Shown: piece by piece, positions 45,001 to 57,144 of the stretch | How the letters are laid out: each line of letters begins with the position of its first letter | Position numbering within the stretch: position 1 is the first letter of the stretch | Source of the DNA: Apostichopus japonicus | Lineage: Eukaryota; Echinodermata; Holothuroidea; Aspidochirotida; Stichopodidae | Length of the DNA stretch: 64,000 nt | Reading direction: 5' to 3' | Assembly: GCF_037975245.1 (NCBI RefSeq) | Contig: NC_092564.1 | Coordinates: forward strand, 10,886,484-10,950,483 | The notes under the pieces: generated by a model | What the model was told of the DNA's origin: nothing | What the model saw: the letters and a program-made list of their open reading frames with translations, nothing else | Database searches by the model: none | Made by a program: the position numbers and the translations under genes

Positions 45001-48000
45001 ATCGCGCCACTGTATGGACTGAGATATTAGGTGGATTAACTAATACTTACAGCTCCCCGTGTAGGCACTTGCTGTAAAAGATCGGCAAAAGACGTCATCA
45101 CCCGGGGTTCGAACCACGGATGCAAAAGAGAGTCTCGATCTTCAGCTCGTACAGTGCGCCAAGCCATCGCGCCACTGTATGGACTGAGATATTAGGTGGA
45201 TTAACTAGTACTCACAGCTCCCCGTGTAGACACTTGCTGTAAAAGATCGGCAAAAGACGTCATCACCCGGGGTTCGAACCACGGATGCAAAAGAGAGTCT
45301 CGATCTTCAGCTCGTACAGTGCGCCAAGCCATCGCGCCACTGTATGGACTGAGATATTAGGTGGATTAACTAATACTCACAGCTCCCCGTCTAGGCACTT
45401 GCTGTAAAAGATCGGCAAAAGACGTCATCACCCGGGGTTCGAACCACGGATGCAAAAGAGAGTCTCGATCTTCAGCTCGTACAGTGCGCCAAGCCATCGC
45501 GCCACTGTATGGACTGAGATATTAGGTGGGTTAACTAATACTTACAGCTCCCCGTCTAGGCACTTGCTGTAAAAGATCGGCAAAAGACGTCATCACCCGG
45601 GGTTCGAACCACGGATGCAAGGGAGAGTCTCGATCATCAGCTCGTACAGTGCGCCAAGCCATCGCGCCACTGTATGGACTGAGATATTAGGTGGATTAAC
45701 TCATACTTACAGCTCCCCGTCTAGGCACTTGCTGTAAAAGATCGGCAAAAGACGTCATCACCCGGTGTTCGAACCACGGATGCAAAAGAGAGTCTCGATC
45801 ATCAGCTCGCACAATGAGCCAAGCCATCGCGCCACTGTATGGACTGAGATATTAGGTGGATTAACTAATACTCACAGCTCCCCGTCTAGGCACTTGCTGT
45901 AAAAGATCGGCAAAAGACGTCATCACCCGGGGTTCGAACCACGGATGCAAAAGAGAGTCTCGATCTTCAGCTCGTACAGTGCGCCAAGCCATCGCGCCAC
46001 TGTATGGACTGAGATATTAGGTGGGTTAACTAATACTTACAGCTCCCCGTCTAGGCACTTGCTGTAAAAGATCGGCAAAAGACGTCATCACCCGGGGTTC
46101 GAACCACGGATGCAAAAGAGAGTCTCGATCTTCAGCTCGTACAGTGCGCCAAGCCATCGCGCCACTGTATGGACTGAGATATTAGGTGGGTTAACTAATA
46201 CTTACAGCTCCCCGTCTAGGCACTTGCTGTAAAAGATCGGCAAAAGACGTCATCACCCGGGGTTCGAACCACTGATGCAAAAGAGAGTCTCGATATTCAG
46301 CTCGTACAGTGCGCCAAGCCATCGCGCCACTGTATGGACTGAGATATTAGGTGGGTTAACTAATACTTACAGCTCCCCGTGTAGGCACTTGCTGTAAAAG
46401 ATCGGCAAAAGACGTCATCACCCGGGGTTCGAACCACGGATGCAAAGGAGAGTCTCGATCTTCAGCTCGTACAGTGCGCCAAGCCATCGCGCCACTGTAT
46501 GGACTGAGATATTAGGTGGATTAACTAATACTTACAGCTCCCCGTGTAGGCACTTGCTGTAATAGATCGGCAAAAGACGTCATCACCCGGGGTTCGAACC
46601 ACGGATGCAAAAGAGAGTCTCGATCTTCAGCTCGTACAGTGCGCCAAGCCATCGCGCCACTGTATGGACTGAGATATTAGGTGGATTAACTAATACTTAC
46701 AGCTCCCCGTCTAGGCACTTGCTGTAAAAGATCGGCAAAAGACGTCATCACCCGGGGTTCGAACCACGGATGCAAAAGAGAGACTCGATCATCAGCTCGT
46801 ACAGTGCGCCAAGCCATCGCGCCACTGTATGGACTGAGATATTAGGTGGATTAACTAATACTGACAGCTCCCCGTCTAGGCACTTGCTGTAAAAGATCGG
46901 CAAAAGACGTCATCACCCGGGGTTCGAACCACGGATGCAAAAGAGAGTCTCGATCTTCAGCTCGTACAGTGCGCCAAGCCATCGCGCCACTGTATGGACT
47001 GAGATATTAGGTGGATTAACTAATACTTACAGCTCCCCGTCTAGGCACTTGCTGTAAAAGATCGGCAAAAGACGTCATCACCCGGGGTTCGAACCACGGA
47101 TGCAAAAGAGAGTCTCGATCTTCAGCTCGTACAGTGCGCCAAGCCATCGCGCCACTGTATGGACTGAGATATTAGGTGGATTAACTAATACTTACAGCTC
47201 CCCGTCTAGGCACTTGCTGTAAAAGATCGGCAAAAGACGTCATCACCCGGGGTTCGAACCACGGATGCAAAAGAGAGACTCGATCATCAGCTCGTACAGT
47301 GCGCCAAGCCATCGCGCCACTGTATGGACTGAGATATTAGGTGGATTAACTAATACTGACAGCTCCCCGTCTAGGCACTTGCTGTAAAAGATCGGCAAAA
47401 GACGTCATCACCCGGGGTTCGAACCACGGATGCAAAAGAGAGTCTCGATCATCAGCTCGTACAGTGCGCCAAGCTATCGCGCCACTGTATGGACTGAGAT
47501 ATTAGGTGGATTAACTAATACTTACAGCTCCCCGTCTAGGCACTTGCTGTAAAAGATCGGCAAAAGACGTCATCACCCGGGGTTCGAACCACGGATGCAA
47601 AAGAGAGTCTCGATCATCAGCTCGTACAGTGCGCCAAGCCATCGCGCCACTGTATGGACTGAGATATTAGGTCGATTAACTAATACTTACAGCTCCCCGT
47701 GTAGGCACTTGCTGTAAAAGATCGGCAAAAGACGTCATCACCCGGGGTTCGAACCACGGATGCAAAGGAGAGTCTCGATCTTCAGCTCGTACAGTGCGCC
47801 AAGCCATCGCGCCACTGTATGGACTGAGATATTAGGTGGATTAACTAATACTTACAGCTCCCCGTCTAGGCACTTGCTGTAAAAGATCGGCAAAAGACGT
47901 CATCACCCGGGGTTCGAACCACGGATGCAAAAGAGAGTCTCGGTCATCAGCTCGTACAGTGCGCCAAGCCATCGCGCCACTGTATGGACTGAGATATTAG

Positions 48001-51000
48001 ATGGATTAACTAATACTTACAGCTCCCCGTCTAGGCACTTGCTGTAAAAGATCGGCAAAAGACGTCATCACCCGGGGTTCGAACCACGGATGCAAAAGAG
48101 AGTCTCGATCATCAGCTCGTACAGTGCGCCAAGCCATCGCGCCACTGTATGGACTGAGATATTTAGGTGGATTAACTAATACTTACAGCTCCCCGTGTAG
48201 GCACTTGCTGTAAAAGATCGGCAAAAGACGTCATCACCCGGTGTTCGAACCACGGATGCAAAAGAGAGTCTCGATCTTCAGCTCGTACAGTGCGCCAAGC
48301 CATCGCGCCACTGTATGGACTGAGATATTAGGTGGATTAACTAATACTTACAGCTCCCCGTCTAGGCACTTGCTGTAAAAGATCGGCAAAAGACGTCATC
48401 ACCCGGGGTTCGAACCACGGATGCAAAAGAGAGTCTCGATCATCAGCTCGTACAGTGCGCCAAGCCATCGCGCCACTGTATGGACTGAGATATTTAGGTG
48501 GATTACCTAATACTTACAGCTCCCCGTCTAGGCACTTGCTGTAAAAGATCGGCAAAAGACGTCATCACCCGGTGTTCGAACCACGGATGCAAAAGAGAGT
48601 CTCGATCTTCAGCTCGTACAGTGCGCCAAGCCATCGCGCCACTGTATGGACTGAGATATTTAGGTGGATTAACTAATACTTACAGCTCCCCGTCTAGGCA
48701 CTTGCTGTAAAAGATCGGCAAAAGACGTCATCACCCGGGGTTCGAACCACGGATGCAAAGAGAGTCTCGATCATCAGCTCGTACAGTGCGCCAAGCCATC
48801 GCGCCACTGTATGGACTGAGATATTAGGTGGATTAACTAATACTTACAGCTCCCCGTCTAGGCACTTGCTGTAAAAGATCGGCAAAAGACGTCATCACCC
48901 GGGGTTCGAACCACGGATGCAAAAGAGAGTCTCGATCATCAGCTCGTACAGTGCGCCAAGCCATCGCGCCACTGTATGGACTGAGATATTAGGTGGATTA
49001 ACTAATACTTACAGCTCCCCGTCTAGGCACTTGCTGTAAAAGATCGGCAAAAGACGTCATCACCCGGGGTTCGAACCACGGATGCAAAAGAGAGTCTCGA
49101 TCTTCAGCTCGTACAGTGCGCCAAGCCATCGCGCCACTGTATGGACTGAGATATTAGGTGGATTAACTAATACTTACAGCTCCCCGTCTAGGCACTTGCT
49201 GTAAAAGATCGGCAAAAGACGTCATCACCCGGGGTTCGAACCACGGATGCAAAAGAGAGTCTCGATCTTCAGCTCGTACAGTGCGCCAAGCCATCGCGCC
49301 ACTGTATGGACTGAGATATTAGGTGGATTAACTAATACTTACAGCTCCCCGTCTAGGCACTTGCTGTAAAAGATCGGCAAAAGACGTCATCACCCGGGGT
49401 TCGAACCACGGATGCAAAAGAGAGTCTCGATCTTCAGCTCGTACAGTGCGCCAAGCCATCGCGCCACTGTATGGACTGAGATATTAGGTGGATTAACTAA
49501 TACTTACAGCTCCCCGTGTAGGCACTTGCTGTAAAAGATCGGCAAAAGACGTCATCACCCGGGGTTCGAACCACGGATGCAAAAGAGAGTCTCGATCATC
49601 AGCTCGTACAGTGCGCCAAGCCATCGCGCCACTGTATGGACTGAGATATTAGGTGGATTAACTAATACTTACAGCTCCCCGTCTAGGCACTTGCTGTAAA
49701 AGATCGGCAAAAGACGTCATCACCCGGGGTTCGAACCACGGATGCAAAGGAGAGTCTCGATCTTCAGCTCGTACAGTGCGCCAAGCCATCGCGCCACTGT
49801 ATGGACTGAGATATTAGGTGGATTAACTAATACTTACAGCTCCCCGTCTAGGCACTTGCTGTAAAAGATCGGCAAAAGACGTCATCACCCGGGGTTCGAA
49901 CCACGGATGCAAAAGAGAGTCTCGATCTTCAGCTCGTACAGTGCGCCAAGCCATCGCGCCACTGTATGGACTGAGATATTAGGTGGATTAACTAATACTT
50001 ACAGCTCCCCGTCTAGGCACTTGCTGTAAAAGATCGGCAAAAGACGTCATCACCCGGGGTTCGAACCACGGATGCAAAAGAGAGTCTCGATCATCAGCTC
50101 GTACAGTGCGCCAAGCCATCGCGCCACTGTATGGACTGAGATATTTAGGTGGATTAACTAATACTTACAGCTCCCCGTCTAGGCACTTGCTGTAAAAGAT
50201 CGGTAAAAGACGTCATCACCCGGTGTTCGAACCACGGATGCAAAAGAGAGTCTCGATCTTCAGCTCGTACAGTGCGCCAAGCCATCGCGCCACTGTATGG
50301 ACTGAGATATTAGGTGGATTAACTAATACTTACAGCTCCCCGTCTAGGCACTTGCTGTAAAAGATCGGCAAAAGACGTCATCACCCGGGGTTCGAACCAC
50401 GGATGCAAAAGAGAGTCTCGATCATCAGCTCGTACAGTGCGCCAAGCCATCGCGCCACTGTATGGACTGAGATATTTAGGTGGATTAACTAATACTTACA
50501 GCTCCCCGTGTAGGCACTTGCTGTAAAAGATCGGCAAAAGACGTCATCACCCGGTGTTCGAACCACGGATGCAAAAGAGAGTCTCGATCTTCAGCTCGTA
50601 CAGTGCGCCAAGCCATCGCGCCACTGTATGGACTGAGATATTTAGGTGGATTAACTAATACTTACAGCTCCCCGTCTAGGCACTTGCTGTAAAAGATCGG
50701 CAAAAGACGTCATCACCCGGGGTTCGAACCACGGATGCAAAGAGAGTCTCGATCATCAGCTCGTGCCGTGCGCCAAGCCATCGCGCCACTGTATGGACTG
50801 AGATATTAGGTGGATTAACTAATACTTACAGCTCCCCGTCTAGGCACTTGCTGTAAAAGATCGGCAAAAGACGTCATCACCCGGGGTTCGAACCACGGAT
50901 GCAAAAGAGAGTCTCGATCATCAGCTCGTACAGTGCGCCAAGCCATCGCGCCACTGTATGGACTGAGATATTAGGTGGATTAACTAATACTTACAGCTCC

Positions 51001-52910
51001 CCGTCTAGGCACTTGCTGTAAAAGATCGGCAAAAGACGTCATCACCCGGGGTTCGAACCACGGATGCAAAAGAGAGTCTCGATCATCAGCTCGTACAGTG
51101 CGCCAAGCCATCGCGCCACTGTATGGACTGAGATATTAGGTGGATTAACTAATACTTACAGCTCCCCGTCTAGGCACTTGCTGTAAAAGATCGGCAAAAG
51201 ACGTCATCACCCGGGGTTCGAACCACGGATGCAAAGGAGAGTCTCGATCTTCAGCTCGTACAGTGCGCCAAGCCATCGCGCCACTGTATGGACTGAGATA
51301 TTAGGTGGATTAACTAATACTTACAGCTCCCCGTCTAGGCACTTGCTGTAAAAGATCGGCAAAAGACGTCATCACCCGGGGTTCGAACCACGGATGCAAA
51401 AGAGAGTCTCGATCTTCAGCTCGTACAGTTCGCCAAGCCATCGCGCCACTGTATGGACTGAGATATTAGGTGGATTAACTAATACTTACAGCTCCCCGTC
51501 TAGGCACTTGCTGTAAAAGATCGGCAAAAGACGTCATCACCCGGGGTTCGAACCACGGATGCAAAAGAGAGTCTCGATCATCAGCTCGTACAGTGCGCCA
51601 AGCCATCGCGCCACTGTATGGACTGAGATATTTAGGTGGATTAACTAATACTTACAGCTCCCCGTGTAGGCACTTGCTGTAAAAGATCGGCAAAAGACGT
51701 CATCACCCGGTGTTCGAACCACGGATGCAAAAGAGAGTCTCGATCTTCAGCTCGTACAGAGCGCCAAGCCATCGCGCCACTGTATGGACTGAGATATTAG
51801 GTGGATTAACTAATACTTACAGCTCCCCGTGTAGGCACTTGCTGTAAAAGATCGGCAAAAGACGTCATCACCCGCGGTTCGAACCACGGATGCAAAAGAG
51901 AGTCTCGATCATCAGCTCGTACAGTGCGCCAAGCCATCGCGCCACTGTATGGACTGAGATATTTAGGTGGATTAACTAATACTTACAGCTCCCCGTGTAG
52001 GCACTTGCTGTAAAAGATCGGCAAAAGACGTCATCACCCGGTGTTCGAACCACGGATGCAAAAGAGAGTCTCGATCTTCAGCTCGTACAGTGCGCCAAGC
52101 CATCGCGCCACTGTATGGACTGAGATATTTAGGTGGATTAACTAATACTTACAGCTCCCCGTCTAGGCACTTGCTGTAAAAGATCGGCAAAAGACGTCAT
52201 CACCCGGGGTTCGAACCACGGATGCAAAGAGAGTCTCGATCATCAGCTCGTACAGTGCGCCAAGCCATCGCGCCACTGTATGGACTGAGATATTAGGTGG
52301 ATTAACTAATACTTACAGCTCCCCGTCTAGGCACTTGCTGTAAAAGATCGGCAAAAGACGTCATCACCCGGGGTTCGAACCACGGATGCAAAAGAGAGTC
52401 TCGATCATCAGCTCGTACAGTGCGCCAAGCCATCGCGCCACTGTATGGACTGAGATATTAGGTGGATTAACTAATACTTACAGCTCCCCGTCTAGGCACT
52501 TGCTGTAAAAGATCGGCAAAAGACGTCATCACCCGGGGTTCGAACCACGGATGCAAAAGAGAGTCTCGATCTTCAGCTCGTACAGTGCGCCAAGCCATCG
52601 CGCCACTGTATGGACTGAGATATTAGGTGGATTAACTAATACTTACAGCTCCCCGTCTAGGCACTTGCTGTAAAAGATCGGCAAAAGACGTCATCACCCG
52701 GGGGTTCGAACCACGGATGCAAAAGAGAGTCTCGATCATCAGCTCGTACAGTGCGCCAAGCCATCGCGCCACTGTATGGACTGAGATATTAGGTGGATTA
52801 ACTAATACTTACAGCTCCCCGTCTAGGCACTTGCTGTAAAAGATCGGCAAAAGACGTCATCACCCGGGGTTCGAACCACGGATGCAAAAGAGAGTCTCGA
52901 TCTTCAGCTC

Positions 52911-52924
52911 GTACAGTGCGCCAA
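52911..52924. repeat. Target-site duplication of the Tx1-like LINE, left
   Basis: GTACAGTGCGCCAA, repeated exactly at 58464-58477. It overlaps the A-box region of the tRNA-like module. Confidence 0.85.
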
Positions 52925-53272
52925 TTTTTTTTTTCTCTTTTATTGGTAGGCGAGCCCACTGGCTCACCCATCTCAAAACACTACATATAATGAAATTTTA
53001 CAGAAAATGTGAAAATAATAATAAAATTAATTGTAATAACTCGCAAATGTTGCTTTTTAAGCGACACTTCAAAATTGAATTCTGTAAATACGGTTACTGA
53101 GTCTCCGAGACGTGTTTTACGTCCTTTACAACTTTGCTTTAGGTCCCAGTGAACTTATGTAGAAGATGAGAATGTGATAAAATGAATAAATTCGGAGATA
53201 AATAACGCAATTACCTTGAAACATTAAGGCAGAGTAAAAAACTATTTCCAATAAAATCTAACTAAATGGACA

Positions 53273-56200
53273 CTAACCTCTGTCGAAATTGTACGTATAG
53301 GTCGTGAAGTTGCTTTTAGAGAGCACCACTTCACTTTGAGCAAATAGATCGAAAAAGGTTTCAATTTTATTGTTTCTGTTATACACATTATAAAGGAGGT
53401 ATATTTTTTTCTTTACACTGTTATGAAAGAAACGTTCGATATTAATATGGTAATTATTGTTAAGACATATGGCTCGGCTTTTCCAGATTGTACGCTTATA
53501 AGTATTTAGCAGAAAGTCGCAAAGAATTCCTTCCCTGCGTTTATTGCTAAGCCCCAGTCCGAGAAGAGTAGAGGCTCTCCATTGATTGACGTCGTCAATG
53601 TTATAAATACAGTTAAGTTTCTTTATCACGGTATTCCACAACGGGAAAATAAGTGGGCAGTCAATGAATAGATGGATGACCGTTTCAATAGATTTACCAC
53701 AAAACGTACAATCTGGAGTATCAACAATGTTAAACTTGCAGAGTTTATCGCTCGTATAGAGAATATTGTGCATAATTTTAAAGTCGATATCAGCATCGTG
53801 AAAACACTTCGGATTCCTATAGATGTTTTTCCAGCGATTATCAAAGTCGATACCTCTAAACTGGTTATTCCAATGGTTTTCTCCTTTAGGGGGTTTGCCA
53901 ACACTGTTACGTAACAGACTAGTCGTCTGTTTGCACGTAAGCTTAGAAGGGTCTATAACCTTAGAACCACTCGTGAATGTGACCACGATATCAATGTCTA
54001 ACTGACAAGAAACAATTATATCTGAAGAATAGATTTCTGTCATCCATTCTTCGGGGATTGCCTTAGCAATTATTTCAATGTACTCCCGAACTTCTTCTAT
54101 AGAGAGGGGGTTATTTGGATTAGTTGTATGAATGCAATCATGAACCGCCTCAGCTGGTAAGCGAGAAGGGATTATCTCATACATGAGGTCACTAACCCTG
54201 ATAATTCCACCATCAATTAAATGACTATTGAAAAGAGTGGAATTTTTGCTATTACGAATGAAAGGATTGTGAAAAATTGGCTGGTGGAGAATCTCTTCTC
54301 TTGTTTGTGGAGGTCTTACTTGACCTCTACTTAGCCTTTTCCACGCTAACAACATTTCACGATAAAATGGGCTGAGCAGTCGAATAGATTTGTCGTCGGG
54401 AACGATTTGGAAAATACTTAGTCCTAGCTGCATGTTTTCGTAATGATTAAGAAAATACATAATTAACTTATTCAATTTCATATTAATATTTTTACTTAAA
54501 ATCTTACTGATATACTTGATTCTTAATGCATCACGAGTAACTCCAATATCACTCAGATTAAGGCCCCCTTTGTTACATGGTAAAAGTAGAGTTGTATACT
54601 GAATAGATGGCTTCTTGCCATTCCAGATAAAATCGGTAACACTCCGCCGTAGGGCTGTTATAACCCATTCGGGAATGGGGGAAACAGTTGCTAGATAAGC
54701 CAAGCGAGAAATTACCAGTGAATTAATGATGCAAGATTTGCCTTTAAAAGACAGATTCCGTCCTTTCCACCGATTCAGGAGTACTTGGCAAACCTTAACT
54801 CTTTGCTCCCAATTTTCAATTTCAGCTTTTTCCCGATTGTTACCTATGTCTACTCCTAGTATGGTAATGTAGTCTTCCCTTATAGGAAATTTGAAATCGT
54901 GCACATCTATGTGGCTTTTACCAATTACGAGCAGTTCAGTTTTGTCCACATTGCACTTTGACCCGGAGGCTCTTTCGTAAATTTTGATGACATTTAGAAT
55001 AGAAAAAATACTGGCAATGTTAGAAACGAAGAAAGTAGTATCGTCGGCATGTTGAAACATCTTTGCTTCAACGTCACAAAAATTGATACCAGTGATCTGG
55101 GAATTATTAACAATAGCCTCATGAAAGGGTTCGGCACTAAGAACATATAAAATTGCCGAAATTGGGCAACCCTGTCGTACCCCTCTACTAATAGGAAACA
55201 CATCGGAGATAAAACCATTGTGTTTGATGCAACTCTGAATATTACTGTAAAGAATTCTGATCCATTTCTCAAAATTGGGACCGAAGCCCATCCTATTAAT
55301 TACTTCATAAAGGTACTTATGTTCGACACGGTCAAAAGCTTTGTACTGGTCGACTTTGAGGACAATGCCTTTCCCGTTGTTAATGTTTACATAATCAATA
55401 ATATTTTGCATCATTATAACATTTTCAGTTATGTCTCTACCCGGAATACTACAAGTCTGGTCTTCAGAAATTAAAGAACCTACTACAGTGGAAATACGTT
55501 TTGTCAGTGTTTTACTTATAATTTTGTAGTCCGTATTAAGAATACTAATAGGTCTCCAATTTGTGAGACGTCGCAAATCTCCTTTCTTAGGAATAAGAGT
55601 TAAAACGCCTGTTCTCATCGAAGTACATAATTCATTAGCATAAAATATTTCTTTAGTAAGTTTCTCAAAAATGTCCATAAAGTCGGACCAAAAGGTTTTA
55701 AAGAACAGCGGTGTCAAGCCATCCAGTCCTGGACTCTTGTTTGGCTCCATGGAAAAAAGGGCGTTCTTCATCTCTTCCACGGTTATTTCGTTTTCGCAAA
55801 AATTTGCGTCCTTTGGTGATAAATTTCTTGTTATTTCGTTTAACAGAAGATCGAGACAGCTTTCGTCGGTATTCTCCGATTTGTATAATTTTGAATAAAA
55901 ACGTATTTGTTCCGAAATAATTTCCTTGGGATTTTGGATAATATTGCCTGTGTCGGTTAAGAGTGTTTTCATGACTTTCTTTTTCTGTCGGCTTTTCTCC
56001 AGATTGAGAAAAAAATTAGTGGATTTCTCGCCCTCTTCAAACCATTGAATTTTGGATCTAATAGCACTGGCTTCGATCTCCTTTGTTATTAAAATAGTAA
56101 GTTCCTCCTCTATGGACACCAACCTGCTGGTGTCATAGTTGCTAAATCGTTGGGCCTTTTGTCTTTCGTAGTGTGCTTGTTTTTCTAAATTTCTCTTTCT

Positions 56201-57130
56201 TCGTCGTAGACTTCGTTGATTTTTCTTACCAAATTTAATTGATGCATCTTTAATCTTAAATTTCAGGCTGTCGTACCACTGGAGGAACTTCGTGTGGTAG
56301 TCGGGTTGTACTTTCTCGTGTTTAATTAATTCCTCTATTTTGGTGATAAATATTTCGTCTTTGAGTAGCGAATTATTGAAAATCCAGTAACCTTTACCTC
56401 TCGGAGTAAGTGAGAGGTCTAGGGTCAAATCGACAAAGTCGTGATCTGAACGGGGATAAATATTAATTTTACAATCAGTCGTATTGTACTTTAAGCTCTT
56501 TGATATAAGAATCCTGTCAATTCTAGATGACGTGCGCCCATCAATGGCGTTACGAATACATGTAAAAGAAGCTTTCTTTGGGTTTCTGTCCCTCCAAATA
56601 TCTATAATATCATTTTCTGTAATGATTTCCTTCAATAATTTCCGAGTAACGTCGGGATATGATTTGATAGGGTATTTATCTAAGTATATATTAAGTATAT
56701 TGTTATAATCGCCTGCTACAATCACTGGTTTCGTAATTTCTCGTAGTCGTTTTTGTAAATCCATAAAAAATAATTTTCTTTCTATGATGGCGTTTGGAGC
56801 GTAAATTCCAAAAAGCGTTATTGAGTGATCGTCTACGTTTAGATCTAATTGAAGGATTCGACCGTTATCGTCCGTAATACTTTGATCAACAGTAATATCA
56901 CTGTCTTTCTTGATCAGGCACGTGACTCCTCGACGGTTGTTATCCTTGTAGTTGGATGAAAAAATTTCCCCTCCCCATTCTTGCCTGGCGTTTTCGTGAC
57001 ACTTTGCGTCCCAAAAGGTTTCTTGTAAAATTATTATATCATATTTCTTTTGGCGGACTAAGCTGAAAAGTTCACTTCTCTTGTCTACATTGCGCAGACC
57101 GTTACAGTTCAGTGATGTCAACAGTAGCAT
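53273..57130 (-). CDS. LINE ORF2: AP endonuclease, reverse transcriptase, C-terminal CCHC
   Basis: About 1,285 residues from the ATG at 57130 (MLLLTSLNCNGLRN); the frame is open a little further upstream through a TTG. Endonuclease, residues about 1-230: SLNCNGLRN, IIILQETFWD, VIVAGDYNNILN, SRIDRILISKS and YPRSDHDFVDLTL. RT, about 450-740: LIPKKGDLRRLTNWRPISIL, KVDQYKAFDRVEHKYL, SRGVRQGCPISAILYVLS and FQHADDTTFFVS, with the catalytic DD in the less usual HADD form. C-terminus: CTFCGKSIETVIHLFIDC, a CCHC motif usual in the L1 group. It would nick target DNA and copy LINE RNA there. The Tx1-type assignment is by resemblance and by the ORF1 zinc knuckles; no stop or frameshift seen. Confidence 0.88.
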   Translation of the reverse strand: MLLLTSLNCNGLRNVDKRSELFSLVRQKKYDIIILQETFWDAKCHENARQEWGGEIFSSNYKDNNRRGVTCLIKKDSDITVDQSITDDNGRILQLDLNVDDHSITLFGIYAPNAIIERKLFFMDLQKRLREITKPVIVAGDYNNILNIYLDKYPIKSYPDVTRKLLKEIITENDIIDIWRDRNPKKASFTCIRNAIDGRTSSRIDRILISKSLKYNTTDCKINIYPRSDHDFVDLTLDLSLTPRGKGYWIFNNSLLKDEIFITKIEELIKHEKVQPDYHTKFLQWYDSLKFKIKDASIKFGKKNQRSLRRRKRNLEKQAHYERQKAQRFSNYDTSRLVSIEEELTILITKEIEASAIRSKIQWFEEGEKSTNFFLNLEKSRQKKKVMKTLLTDTGNIIQNPKEIISEQIRFYSKLYKSENTDESCLDLLLNEITRNLSPKDANFCENEITVEEMKNALFSMEPNKSPGLDGLTPLFFKTFWSDFMDIFEKLTKEIFYANELCTSMRTGVLTLIPKKGDLRRLTNWRPISILNTDYKIISKTLTKRISTVVGSLISEDQTCSIPGRDITENVIMMQNIIDYVNINNGKGIVLKVDQYKAFDRVEHKYLYEVINRMGFGPNFEKWIRILYSNIQSCIKHNGFISDVFPISRGVRQGCPISAILYVLSAEPFHEAIVNNSQITGINFCDVEAKMFQHADDTTFFVSNIASIFSILNVIKIYERASGSKCNVDKTELLVIGKSHIDVHDFKFPIREDYITILGVDIGNNREKAEIENWEQRVKVCQVLLNRWKGRNLSFKGKSCIINSLVISRLAYLATVSPIPEWVITALRRSVTDFIWNGKKPSIQYTTLLLPCNKGGLNLSDIGVTRDALRIKYISKILSKNINMKLNKLIMYFLNHYENMQLGLSIFQIVPDDKSIRLLSPFYREMLLAWKRLSRGQVRPPQTREEILHQPIFHNPFIRNSKNSTLFNSHLIDGGIIRVSDLMYEIIPSRLPAEAVHDCIHTTNPNNPLSIEEVREYIEIIAKAIPEEWMTEIYSSDIIVSCQLDIDIVVTFTSGSKVIDPSKLTCKQTTSLLRNSVGKPPKGENHWNNQFRGIDFDNRWKNIYRNPKCFHDADIDFKIMHNILYTSDKLCKFNIVDTPDCTFCGKSIETVIHLFIDCPLIFPLWNTVIKKLNCIYNIDDVNQWRASTLLGLGLSNKRREGILCDFLLNTYKRTIWKSRAICLNNNYHINIERFFHNSVKKKIYLLYNVYNRNNKIETFFDLFAQSEVVLSKSNFTTYTYNFDRG

Positions 57131-57144
57131 AGTTAAAATATGTG

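Larger units (their letters stand above)
41943..52924 (-). repeat. Satellite array B, left part: about 67 tandem units of 165 bp with a tRNA-like module
   Basis: Unit starts (AGATCGGCAAAAGACGTC) lie 165 bp apart (for example 42111, 42276, 42441), with rare 164- or 166-bp units. On the minus strand each unit has the A-box-like TGGCTTGGCGCACTG (first unit 42033-42019), D stem GCTT/GAGC, B box GGTTCGAACCC (first unit 41982-41972; a consensus match) and TTTT runs about 20 and 30 bases later. The rest is an AT-rich spacer. Units are highly alike, with recurring variants (GTCTAGG/GTGTAGG; ATCATCAG/ATCTTCAG; CGGGGTTCG/CGGTGTTCG; ATATTAGG/ATATTTAGG). The first unit, next to AAATC repeats, is slightly degraded. 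A few 70-84-codon frames are artefacts. Confidence 0.92.

Noticed and set aside
42467-48710. Identical 84-codon plus-strand frames in array B
   Set aside because: These are 165-bp satellite units (not divisible into a conserved protein repeat with start and stop); identity reflects block duplication.
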